A stretch of DNA of 39,290 nt from Candidatus Woesearchaeota archaeon (GTDB taxonomy: Archaea; Nanobdellota; Nanobdellia; Woesearchaeales; JAGVYU01), in assembly GCA_018303105.1 (NCBI GenBank), contig JAGVYU010000052.1, positions 1-39,290 of the forward strand, written 5' to 3'. Both the position numbers and the translations under genes were made by a program. Numbering within the stretch: position 1 is the stretch's first letter; each line of letters opens with the position of its first letter. Shown here in pieces: positions 26,732 to 35,484 of the stretch. Under the pieces are notes generated by a model that made no database searches, had not been told where the DNA came from, and worked only from the letters and a program-made list of their open reading frames with translations.

Positions 26732-28194
26732 TTTTGTTCGCCTCCTTGGAACTCATCATACATGCGCTCGTCCATGAATGACTCAAGGTCCTCATACGGA
26801 TCTGATTCGTCAGGCGCGGCCGCGGGTTTTTTTGGTATTTGCTCTTGCTTCGAGCCTGTTGGAATCGCCTGCATAGGGGCCTTGGCTTTTTTCTTTTTAA
26901 ACCTTGACACGCAACGGTCTTTGAGAGTGGCAAGAGCTTTTGAAGCGGGAACATACACATATACTGATATCAGGATTAGGAAGAAGAGCGCGCTTCCGAT
27001 GTACACAAATTCCCATGCGACTTGTTTTATAACGAGCCTTCTCACTTGCTGCTCTCTCGGGTCTGCTACCGGAGCCTTGGGTGGCTCAGCGGGAGGCGAA
27101 AGAGGCAGTTCCACATAAGGCTGGTCTTGAGGTGGGGAAGACTCAGGCACTGGGAGTGCAAGGCTTACTGTCGTAAGGAAATTCGATGTTGCTTTGGACA
27201 TGCCCCCTTCGTTCACATAGGAAAGTTTTCTCCCTGACGCATCAATGAGAAGCGTACTTGTCTCGGGTTCAGCAAAATAATATTCAACCTTTGCCAGCGC
27301 TTGGTCATCAAAGGAACTCTCGACTTTCAAGGTCTCAAGAATCGTGAATGCTGCTTGCGAATCCTGCCCAATCGAAATTTTAACTTTCGCTTCCGGCGTG
27401 GGCGTCCGTGCCCAGAACATAATCTTAATGAACGATGAGTTTCGGAATGGGAGCGTAATAATATACGATTTTCCGGGGATAACCTGCGTGAATGACCATG
27501 TCCGTACAGGACTCATGTACCCTGCAGCCCCCGTTGAGGAAGCTGAAGAGGCAGCTGGTGTAGCTGTCACCGTCGTGCTTGGGAGAGTCACAGTAAATGC
27601 TCCTGCACTTGATCGAATCGTGCCTGAAGCATCATCCGCATAGACCCGGAGTGTGTAACTGCCATCTGTAAGGCCTGTGAGCGTTAGGTTATACGCAGCG
27701 CATCCCGTACACAAGGTCGTGTTTCCGGCACTGAGGGAATAGAAGATCGAGTTCGTGTACGGTGCTTTCACGCTGAGGTTAATCGTAAAATTGCTCACCG
27801 TGTATGATGAGCTCAGATTTCCAAGAGAAACGATGGGCTCAAGCCGCATCGTCGGGGCAGTATCGTATCCTTCTCCTGTTGTTGTAACATTCACAGGTCC
27901 CGCGACATATCCTGAGCTATCATCAGGCAATATGCTGTTGACCATCGATCCGATCGTCCAAGATGCGTTGAGGAGCTCAAGGTCGCAGCAGTATGCGTTA
28001 TCCTCCGATCCTACCTGGCAGCTCCTGTTTGCAGATATGCTTCCTTGGTAGATATAGACGGTTTTCCACGCCGCGCTAGTTCCATCCGCAGCATCATTGA
28101 CGGTTCCGCAGATGAAGTGCGCTCCCGCTACGAAAGGAAGAAGGCATATCATGCCCAATGCAATCATCCAGCTAATTCTGCGTCCAAGTGGCAT
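26728..28194 (-). CDS. Secreted/TM surface protein
   Basis: Signal peptide; N-terminal domain homologous to that of 24702-26312; TM FVYIGSALFFLILISVYVYV; basic/acidic cytoplasmic tail. Confidence 0.78.
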   Translation of the reverse strand: MPLGRRISWMIALGMICLLPFVAGAHFICGTVNDAADGTSAAWKTVYIYQGSISANRSCQVGSEDNAYCCDLELLNASWTIGSMVNSILPDDSSGYVAGPVNVTTTGEGYDTAPTMRLEPIVSLGNLSSSYTVSNFTINLSVKAPYTNSIFYSLSAGNTTLCTGCAAYNLTLTGLTDGSYTLRVYADDASGTIRSSAGAFTVTLPSTTVTATPAASSASSTGAAGYMSPVRTWSFTQVIPGKSYIITLPFRNSSFIKIMFWARTPTPEAKVKISIGQDSQAAFTILETLKVESSFDDQALAKVEYYFAEPETSTLLIDASGRKLSYVNEGGMSKATSNFLTTVSLALPVPESSPPQDQPYVELPLSPPAEPPKAPVADPREQQVRRLVIKQVAWEFVYIGSALFFLILISVYVYVPASKALATLKDRCVSRFKKKKAKAPMQAIPTGSKQEQIPKKPAAAPDESDPYEDLESFMDERMYDEFQGGEQK

Positions 28195-31114
28195 TCGTGT
28201 TCACCCACACCTCATATCCCTTCGATGCATCTGCTGCAAAGTTTTTGCCAATAAAAATGTTTCCTACAAAACGTATATATCCTTGTGCGATCTGGTTTTG
28301 ACTGTCCCAGATGCTGATCGTATTCAGAGAGGATCCAATATTTAATGCAATATCTCGTGCGGTTGTATATGTTGAGTTCGGCTTGATGCTGATCCAGTTT
28401 CTCGATCCTGATGCCTTTTTCACGAGCTGAACTTGCGTTCCCGGATAGATTTCTCCAGTCAGTGTGAGGTTTATGGCCGTTGCTCCAGATCCGTTGATCG
28501 TGACTTCATACATTTTTCCCGCCTGAAGCGCGAAGTTGCACGTCGTATCTGTGCACGTTGTTGGGCACGTCGCGTGATTGCACGTGACCGCTTGCTGCGC
28601 TGCGGCATCCCAGTATGAGACCGAAGTAATGCCCTGCTGCTCCAAAATATCCGCTGCCCTGAGATACGTGCTTGAATTTAGGGGTACAGATATCCAATTC
28701 TTTGTAGTCGAGCTCGTTTTTCTCTGGAGCGGAACCTGCCAGAATCCTACCGTATTGCTCTCGACAAGCCCAAGGGATGTGTTCGCAACGATCTTGTAAA
28801 ACCGTTTCTGGTATTGATCGAGCACATTTTCCGAATACATTGAAGTGTTACTCGTATTCGTTATGGTAAAGGCTCCGGTGGGTGTTGTTGCCATGTAAAC
28901 CGTGTAGTTGCTCGCGTTGGATACACTCGCCCAGCTGATGTTGAGGAGCACATTGCTCTGCGGCGTGATGTTTAAGAGCCGGATGTTTGTGTTATTCACC
29001 GTGAGATTCCAGCTGAAGCTGCTGCTGCCTTCGAGGTCAGACGCTACAAGTGTGATGTTATAACTGCCGGATTGGCTGTAATTGCCGAGCCAGAGCGTGG
29101 AGTTTTGATTATCACTGCTCAACATCCTGCTGCCGTTCTGATACCACACAAGGGAAGCGTCTCGTTCACGGTCATCTACGCTGACGTTGAGATACTGGTT
29201 CAGTGGTTCGGCAATCGTGAATGTTGCCCCGCCTGAGAGATTCGTGACAAACGATCCATTCGTGTGGGGATAGATCATCGTGATATTGGGTGCGAGGTTC
29301 GCATTTATGGTCAATGAAGCATTAGTTTCCGTTGTATTGGTTGAGATGTCACTAAACTTGACGCCGCACGTCCACTCATCCGAGATATTCGTAACCGTAT
29401 GATTTAATCCCGTAATGTTCGTCACTGCGCCACTTGATACAGATGTTGAGCCGCTGGAGTAGAGGATGCTGTTGTTATACCATCTCCAATACGCGGTGAG
29501 CGTTGTCGTGTCATCATCACTCACAGAGCCGTAACACGTAAGATTCGCGTGCGTTGTATTATAAGGATAGTCTGTAGTGTTGAGCGTGACTGAAACAGGA
29601 GTGGGCGCAGCGTTTGTTGTCATGAAGCACCACTGATCCGTCTGGTTCGAGCGTCCAGCGGTGTCATTTGCCGCGAATTTCCAACACACGGTTGAGCCGC
29701 CTTCAACACCAATAGTTTTCGTGATGGAGTGCACGCATGTTCCTGCGCCGTTGCAGCTCAGTGCCGTGTCATTCTGCACAGCTCCTGCTGCTGTGCCGTT
29801 CCAGGCGAATACGGATACATTCACCCCGCTTGCATCCGCCCACGTGACGTTAAACTGTACTGCCCGGTTTTTAAGCACGACTGTGGCATTGCTTGCGTTC
29901 AGGCTCCATGCGGGTGGCTTTGTATCAGAGACGTTAATCGTAATGTTGTTGCTCCTCGTCGTATTGATGCTGTCATTGGCCGTGAAGACGACCGTGTCAT
30001 TCCCCGTAAATCCAATTGGAGGTATCAATGTTGCAATGCCTGTGGCGTTATTTGTGTGCACAGTGACGTTTTGGTTCCCAAGACCGCTGAATGTGAGCAC
30101 ATCATCATCGCGGTCATAGAAATAATCGTTGAGATCTATAAGCGTCGTGTTCTCATTCATCTCGATCGAGACGTTGCGGATCTCCTGCGTGATATTGAGG
30201 GCTCCCAACTTTATAGACCCTTGGCTTGTCGTGTTGACAATGATGTCAACGAGGCATGCAAGGCCAGTGCTATGGCAGCCTGCGCACGTGCAATCAGGAA
30301 CTGCATTCCTCAGTACAAGGCTGAAGTTCGCAAACGTCTGCGTCGTATTGAGCATGCCCGGATAGCTCCATTCAACGCTGTTGTCGTTCCCGATGTCAAT
30401 CGTAATACCTTGCGGATACGTTCCATTGTAGATCTCTCCAGCAACAGTCATGGACGCATTTTGGACATTCACGGCCTTCGATACTCTGATAGCGGGGACC
30501 GCGCTGCCATTAACAATTTCATACACGCTGAATCCCGGAACGTCAAAGACAACATCATTCGCGCTGTAGCTGATGACCGTGCAGTTCACGCAGTTCGCTC
30601 CGTCCTTGAGGATGCGCACGTTCGAGTACTGCACTCCCCTGATGGTAATGCGCGCAGGACTGTTGAGCTCGGGGATCATTGTCTGATTAAGCTGCACGCG
30701 GCGCGCACTGATATTGACTTCGCTGTCCAGATTCAATGTCGCAACATGACTGAGATCGATCGCACTCGTGAAGTCAATCATGCCGTGCGTGTTGTTGATC
30801 ACAACGCTTGCCGCGCTCCACACGGGCTCGGTTGTGAACCACTTCAGCTTTGAGAGATTTCTCGTGTCTATAATCCTCAGCGGTATTAGGCTTGGGGTAA
30901 TGTCACTGATCGTATTTTGTTCTTCAAGAACTTGTGGCTGTGTTCCATGCCGAACGCTCGATGTAAACTGGATTCCTGTTTCGTTCAGGGTTCTCAGCGT
31001 TCCCTGATCAAGATTGAATCCTAAACTGACATTGCTTTCGTTTCTGAACGCCGCGAACGCGAGAGGCACGGCTACGAGGATCATCAACGTGAGGACGAAT
31101 AGTTTCTTATTCAT
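28172..31114 (-). CDS. Large secreted surface protein (Ig-like/cadherin-like modules)
   Basis: 980 aa; signal peptide; very sequon-rich; tandem C-terminal NWISVPLN/NWISIKPN modules. ATGA overlap with the upstream HTH gene. Confidence 0.82.
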   Translation of the reverse strand: MNKKLFVLTLMILVAVPLAFAAFRNESNVSLGFNLDQGTLRTLNETGIQFTSSVRHGTQPQVLEEQNTISDITPSLIPLRIIDTRNLSKLKWFTTEPVWSAASVVINNTHGMIDFTSAIDLSHVATLNLDSEVNISARRVQLNQTMIPELNSPARITIRGVQYSNVRILKDGANCVNCTVISYSANDVVFDVPGFSVYEIVNGSAVPAIRVSKAVNVQNASMTVAGEIYNGTYPQGITIDIGNDNSVEWSYPGMLNTTQTFANFSLVLRNAVPDCTCAGCHSTGLACLVDIIVNTTSQGSIKLGALNITQEIRNVSIEMNENTTLIDLNDYFYDRDDDVLTFSGLGNQNVTVHTNNATGIATLIPPIGFTGNDTVVFTANDSINTTRSNNITINVSDTKPPAWSLNASNATVVLKNRAVQFNVTWADASGVNVSVFAWNGTAAGAVQNDTALSCNGAGTCVHSITKTIGVEGGSTVCWKFAANDTAGRSNQTDQWCFMTTNAAPTPVSVTLNTTDYPYNTTHANLTCYGSVSDDDTTTLTAYWRWYNNSILYSSGSTSVSSGAVTNITGLNHTVTNISDEWTCGVKFSDISTNTTETNASLTINANLAPNITMIYPHTNGSFVTNLSGGATFTIAEPLNQYLNVSVDDRERDASLVWYQNGSRMLSSDNQNSTLWLGNYSQSGSYNITLVASDLEGSSSFSWNLTVNNTNIRLLNITPQSNVLLNISWASVSNASNYTVYMATTPTGAFTITNTSNTSMYSENVLDQYQKRFYKIVANTSLGLVESNTVGFWQVPLQRKTSSTTKNWISVPLNSSTYLRAADILEQQGITSVSYWDAAAQQAVTCNHATCPTTCTDTTCNFALQAGKMYEVTINGSGATAINLTLTGEIYPGTQVQLVKKASGSRNWISIKPNSTYTTARDIALNIGSSLNTISIWDSQNQIAQGYIRFVGNIFIGKNFAADASKGYEVWVNTNATWTQN

Positions 31115-31569
31115 CGTTTCCTCCTCGCGCGGTCATACGCCGTCCATATCGTGCGTTCATCTCTGTTCATGAGGTGTGCAATGTCGACGAATCGTAAATT
31201 CATTTCATCATGCAGATAGAAGACGACAAGCTCGAGAATGCTGCGCGTGCGGGAGCGCAGCTTTGTCATAGGAATTGAGTATGGGGAAGCGCGCGGCGAG
31301 CGAAAACGGCGCTTTCCATTTTGGTACGCCGTCCACACTGCGGGTATTTGTTTCTCAAGCTTTTTTGCAATCGCGGTGAACGAAAGGTTGTGGTGATCAT
31401 GCGTATACACGACAACTGCTTCTAGTGGGCTTAAATTGCGAAAAACACCGACGGGAACGAGCACTTCATGGTGCAAGAGAACGAGCGTGCGGTCTACGCT
31501 AACCTGATGCCGTGCTGCGTACTGCTCAATCCGCGCGCGCAGCGCTTCAAGTTCCTTTGATTTATACAT
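31111..31569 (-). CDS. Tandem-HTH regulator (cassette 2)
   Basis: Two modules: LSPLEAVVVYTHDHHNLSFTAIAKKLEKQIPAVWTAYQNGKRR and RSILELVVFYLHDEMNLRFVDIAHLMNRDERTIWTAYDRARRK. Confidence 0.78.
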   Translation of the reverse strand: MYKSKELEALRARIEQYAARHQVSVDRTLVLLHHEVLVPVGVFRNLSPLEAVVVYTHDHHNLSFTAIAKKLEKQIPAVWTAYQNGKRRFRSPRASPYSIPMTKLRSRTRSILELVVFYLHDEMNLRFVDIAHLMNRDERTIWTAYDRARRKR

Positions 31570-31600
31570 TTGTAAGTGCTATTCATATATTTGTAAGTAA
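31569..31600 (-). promoter_or_regulatory. Candidate regulator operator, cassette 2
   Basis: Minus strand: TTACTTACAAATAT and GCACTTACAAATG, 21 bp apart; the second overlaps the ATG. TATA-like TTTTTATA at 31605-31612. Confidence 0.5.
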
Positions 31601-31689
31601 TTAGTATAAAAAGGTGTCGGTAATTTCACAAAAGCCCAGTAATCCTTACAATAGAAATTCTTTTATAGTCCCAATATATCGAAGATTCT

Positions 31690-32520
31690 ATGAATCAAAC
31701 GGAGCTGCAAAATGCTCAACACGTATTTGATAAGACTCAGCAAGTCGTGCGCATATTTTCGCAGCTCTGGGAAGAACGACTAGCAATCCTATCATTGTTA
31801 TACCGTCAGCAGCAGAAGACATTTTTTCGCAGGAGAAGGCTCACACAAGAACAAATCCAGGATCTCCTCTCCCGCTTACATACGCTCAACGCACGAGAGC
31901 GTAAGATCATTGAGATTCTCAAAAAGTCGATCCCCGAAGCAATGCAGATCGTAGAAAGTGCATCAGCGCTTCCTGGCGGTATGCGCGCATTGTTATCATC
32001 ACAAGCGAGCAATTATGAGAAGAATATCGTTCAGTTACTCCCATTTTTAAGACGATATCAAAGACTGATCATGCTTCAGGAAGATATCTTGGATGCCGAG
32101 ACCTCTTTGATTAAGGAAGGCTTAGAAGCACAAGTGATGGATATCTACCTCAAGCGAATCGTTTTGTTTGAAGCGGAAGTTAATGCACTTATGCAACAGA
32201 TTGAGTCATTGAACGAGCGGGTCGTGTTTTTTCGCAAAATACAGCAAGACCTCGAAGTAATCCGCGCAAACTCGGGCAAGAAGAGCATTCGGGAGCTCCT
32301 ACTGCCCAGCAGCGTCTCTGCCGTGGTTCGTGTATTCGTCTCAAACATCATCGCTGCTGCAACGATTGGAAACCCCCTTGAGAATCCGTACTTCTGGGAC
32401 CTCACATGGAGAACGATGGTTTCCGTATGGTATGTAAATATGATAGATTACAAAACAAATGTGTTTACTGCTCTGTCAAATAAAATCACCCGTTTTATTA
32501 GGCTTGCAAAAAAGAAATAG
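31690..32520 (+). CDS. Coiled-coil protein, unknown function
   Basis: 276-aa helical protein with a hydrophobic segment near SVSAVVRVFVSNIIAAATIGNP. Confidence 0.65.
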   Translation: MNQTELQNAQHVFDKTQQVVRIFSQLWEERLAILSLLYRQQQKTFFRRRRLTQEQIQDLLSRLHTLNARERKIIEILKKSIPEAMQIVESASALPGGMRALLSSQASNYEKNIVQLLPFLRRYQRLIMLQEDILDAETSLIKEGLEAQVMDIYLKRIVLFEAEVNALMQQIESLNERVVFFRKIQQDLEVIRANSGKKSIRELLLPSSVSAVVRVFVSNIIAAATIGNPLENPYFWDLTWRTMVSVWYVNMIDYKTNVFTALSNKITRFIRLAKKK

Positions 32521-32685
32521 TGACTACTGCTTCACGGGCGTCCGCCCCGCTCCTGCAAACAAGGCTCTGTCCTGAGAGTGTCTTGCCACTATCTCTGAGC
32601 ACTTTTAGATCGTGAATGTTGTGAGCGGAGGGGCATGTCCCTTACGGGGAGGCACCGCTCGATATACTGCAAATCCCATAGTTTT

Positions 32686-33240
32686 ATGATGGAAAAACCC
32701 GATATTGCCTTTCCAAAATTGACGAGGAACGAGCAAACCGTACTCAAAAGGATTATTGAGCAGGCTAAAATTCCCGATTTGGAGATCGCCAAAAAAATGG
32801 GGCTTTCTCAACAGGCAATTTTTAAGATTAGGCACAAGCTCGAAGAAGTGGGGATTATCAAAGGGTATATGCCCATAATAGATTTTAAAAAGGTAGGTAT
32901 TGAAACATTGGTTGTTCTGGGGATCCGGTTCACTAAACAAGTCTGGGAAAAATACTCAGACGATCAAATTTCTGAAAGTATTAGAAAAATTCCACAGGTA
33001 ATCATTGCATATCGCATTCCTGAGTCAGGGATCTCCCATCTCCTGGTTATGGGGTTTAGGAATATGGAGCAAAAAGACAGATACCTTATGAAATTACAGA
33101 CAAAATACTCTAAGGAGATTGAGATCGTGAGGGTCTACCCGTTTGCAGTGGATAGAATCATTAAAGAAAGTAACGTGGGTCTGTTAAACATCATTCTTGA
33201 TAAGGAAGAAACCCCTACCGCCGAGTTTTTATTGGATTAA
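32686..33240 (+). CDS. Lrp/AsnC-like transcriptional regulator
   Basis: LTRNEQTVLKRIIEQAKIPDLEIAKKMGLSQQAIFKIRHKLEEVGIIKGYMPIIDFKKVGIE. Start MMEKP at 32686/32689 is preferred over 32635. Confidence 0.75.
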   Translation: MMEKPDIAFPKLTRNEQTVLKRIIEQAKIPDLEIAKKMGLSQQAIFKIRHKLEEVGIIKGYMPIIDFKKVGIETLVVLGIRFTKQVWEKYSDDQISESIRKIPQVIIAYRIPESGISHLLVMGFRNMEQKDRYLMKLQTKYSKEIEIVRVYPFAVDRIIKESNVGLLNIILDKEETPTAEFLLD

Positions 33241-33313
33241 TAACAACGATCTCCTACTGTTTGATTGATTTCTACTACCATACGCAGTTATAGCTGCCTC
33301 CATTAAAACAGGC

Positions 33314-33427
33314 ATGGTTAAAACAAAAGGGACCATATGCAAGCATTGTAAGAGGCAGATTATGGACAAGATAAAGCTTGTCGGGCTTACATGTGTATGC
33401 CCTTTTTGTGAAAAACCAAGCGAATAG
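33314..33427 (+). CDS. 37-aa zinc-ribbon-like microprotein
   Basis: Not in the ORF track. MVKTKGTICKHCKRQIMDKIKLVGLTCVCPFCEKPSE (CxxC...CxxC). Confidence 0.55.
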   Translation: MVKTKGTICKHCKRQIMDKIKLVGLTCVCPFCEKPSE

Positions 33428-33441
33428 AATACCTAGAAAAA

Positions 33442-33570
33442 ATGAAGCGAACCCACGTACATAAAGAATCCAAACAACCGCAGGGCAGGGACGGTGTCAT
33501 AGCGGACCTCCCTGCGCTTGCATTGAGAAGCAGAAAATCGGATGGAAACGAATCCGTCGTCATTAATTGA
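33442..33570 (+). CDS. 42-aa candidate microprotein
   Basis: MKRTHVHKESKQPQGRDGVIADLPALALRSRKSDGNESVVIN; weak upstream ribosome-binding signal. Confidence 0.35.
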   Translation: MKRTHVHKESKQPQGRDGVIADLPALALRSRKSDGNESVVIN

Positions 33571-33591
33571 AGAAGCACAAGAGGCGTGAAG

Positions 33592-33720
33592 ATGCATACA
33601 AAAACGGTGAATGAAGTTGAGCAAGAACTGTTGTTTAAAGACCTTAGAGTAACATTTTGGGAAAAGCACCATAGTATTCCCACCATGTACGACATAATGT
33701 GGGGAGAAATGGAGGCGTAA
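33592..33720 (+). CDS. 42-aa candidate microprotein
   Basis: MHTKTVNEVEQELLFKDLRVTFWEKHHSIPTMYDIMWGEMEA. Confidence 0.45.
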   Translation: MHTKTVNEVEQELLFKDLRVTFWEKHHSIPTMYDIMWGEMEA

Positions 33721-33722
33721 TC

Positions 33723-33848
33723 ATGAACTACAAAAACAACGGGTACAATCGGTTGTTAGTGGGAAATCTCTACAACTGGAGGTTAGACCGATTTGAGAGT
33801 CTCATAACCGAAGAAAACGCATACAGCCAAAATAAAATGAAGACTTAA
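33723..33848 (+). CDS. 41-aa candidate microprotein
   Basis: MNYKNNGYNRLLVGNLYNWRLDRFESLITEENAYSQNKMKT; GGAGG upstream; starts 2 nt after the previous stop. Confidence 0.45.
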   Translation: MNYKNNGYNRLLVGNLYNWRLDRFESLITEENAYSQNKMKT

Positions 33849-33861
33849 ATGGGGGAGCAGC

Positions 33862-33990
33862 ATGAGACGAAAACAAAACGGCAGAAGGCCCTATCGCTTT
33901 GAAACCGGTAATGAATTTGATGCGTTATTTGACCTGAATAGCGCTGTTGATGGAAGCAACCGTGAACAGCAAGAGAATATAGTGCGATGA
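33862..33990 (+). CDS. 42-aa candidate microprotein
   Basis: MRRKQNGRRPYRFETGNEFDALFDLNSAVDGSNREQQENIVR; GGGGGAG upstream of the ATG. Confidence 0.45.
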   Translation: MRRKQNGRRPYRFETGNEFDALFDLNSAVDGSNREQQENIVR

Positions 33991-34105
33991 GCGTGGGTTT
34001 TTAGAGCTTCTAGTAGTTTCTCAATCCACACATTTTAACACCGCCTCAATAAACCATCCAATCAGAATTATAAGCCCTGACTTTACGGGCATCATTCTTT
34101 TTGCT

Positions 34106-34354
34106 TTATTTGGCCCGCGCGCTTCGGCAGTGCTTGATCTGTTTTCTTTTTTTATCAGCCAGTTTTTTAAATCCTTTTTTCCCAATTTCAACTTCGGGAA
34201 AATAATTTGCGCTGTATCCGCAAGCGTTGCAAATTCTCGAATTAAAGCTGAATCCCGTCATGACAGTCAACGGGTTTGAATAGTCTGTTCCGACATCTGT
34301 GCTCTTGCACTTTGGACAAACGAGAATATAATCTTTCTTTGATCTATTGACCAT
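34106..34354 (-). CDS. Zinc-ribbon protein
   Basis: 82 aa; CPKC...CNAC pairs. Confidence 0.7.
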   Translation of the reverse strand: MVNRSKKDYILVCPKCKSTDVGTDYSNPLTVMTGFSFNSRICNACGYSANYFPEVEIGKKGFKKLADKKRKQIKHCRSARAK

Positions 34355-34365
34355 AGAGGGAGTTA

Positions 34366-35403
34366 CTACTTCACGGGCGTCATGCCTTCAACAAGCTTGG
34401 GGTCTGGAGCAGCTCCCTTTGCTTCCGCAGCGCTCGTGGTCGGTCCTCCGATGTGATCATGCAAATACTCCTGTAATTTTAATCCCTGAGCAAACACGGG
34501 ATTCTCTTCAAGCAAACGCTCAACGGCATGTGATAACAGCTCTGCTTTCTCAATCCGGAAGTTGAATTCCCCGCGCACTCTGGCTGCAAGCTCGGCAAAC
34601 CGTTCGTCGATTTTCTTATGAATCTCTTTGAGATCAGTGAGCGTTCTCTTCGCATCCTTGTCGGATTTTTCAATGATGGCCAGTTTTTCCGTAAACTCCG
34701 ATTTCTTCACGAAAGTCGCATTCGCAATCTCGAGCTTGTCCACTTTATTGCCGAGCTCTTTTAAGTCGGAGCGCAATGCCTCAAGCTTATCCGCGAATGT
34801 GTTGAACGCCTCAAAGCTTTTCTGCGATTCTATGAAGACATTCTCAACGCGATCTGCGTGCCGTTCAACCGTTGCGGTGATTTTTTTTACTTTCATGAGC
34901 TCATCTTTGACTTCCTCGTTGAGTTTTATAACCTGCTCAATGCCTCGATACAGCCCCATCTGATCCCTCATCCGTTTCAGCTGGTCCATGACATTTCTGA
35001 GCATCTCCTCTTTTGCCTCGAGAATTCCCCGCAATCCCTCAATCTTGCCATCTTCCTTCTGGAGCTGGATCATGAGCTTGTCAGGATGCACGCTCTCAAC
35101 AAGATCTGCCGCTTTCGTAGCCTTAACCTCAATCATGCCTACGGTACGCTGGGTGTCATTCACCTGGCCGCGAAGCTCTCCAATCTGCTCATTCATCGTG
35201 CCAAAGCGCTCCGTCGTGGATTTACGCATTTCCTTAAGAGACTCGAGCGTTCCCGTAATCTTGGTGATGTCTGCTTGAATCAACTCAACTTTCTGTCCAA
35301 GAGCCGCGTCTTGGGGGATTTGTTTTTCTCCCTCTTCCTCATCATCATCATCTGCAGCCTGCTTTGGCTGTTCCGCTGCTTTCTTTTTATGAAAAGGCCA
35401 CAT
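34366..35403 (-). CDS. Long coiled-coil protein
   Basis: 345 aa; MWPFHKKK start, acidic linker, continuous heptad-like helical region. Loosely reminiscent of archaellum accessory (ArlC-like) coiled coils; not asserted. Confidence 0.7.
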   Translation of the reverse strand: MWPFHKKKAAEQPKQAADDDDEEEGEKQIPQDAALGQKVELIQADITKITGTLESLKEMRKSTTERFGTMNEQIGELRGQVNDTQRTVGMIEVKATKAADLVESVHPDKLMIQLQKEDGKIEGLRGILEAKEEMLRNVMDQLKRMRDQMGLYRGIEQVIKLNEEVKDELMKVKKITATVERHADRVENVFIESQKSFEAFNTFADKLEALRSDLKELGNKVDKLEIANATFVKKSEFTEKLAIIEKSDKDAKRTLTDLKEIHKKIDERFAELAARVRGEFNFRIEKAELLSHAVERLLEENPVFAQGLKLQEYLHDHIGGPTTSAAEAKGAAPDPKLVEGMTPVK

Positions 35404-35484
35404 CCCATGATAATGCCTGGTTTGCTATTATTTAAAGGTTTGGACTTCGCAGCATTTAAATATCCGTGATGTCCAAAACAATGG

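Noticed and set aside
29729-30853. 374-aa plus-strand ORF
   Set aside because: Antisense to the 980-aa surface protein; Cys/Arg/His-rich composition with no recognisable domains, while the opposite frame is clearly a sequon-rich secreted protein.
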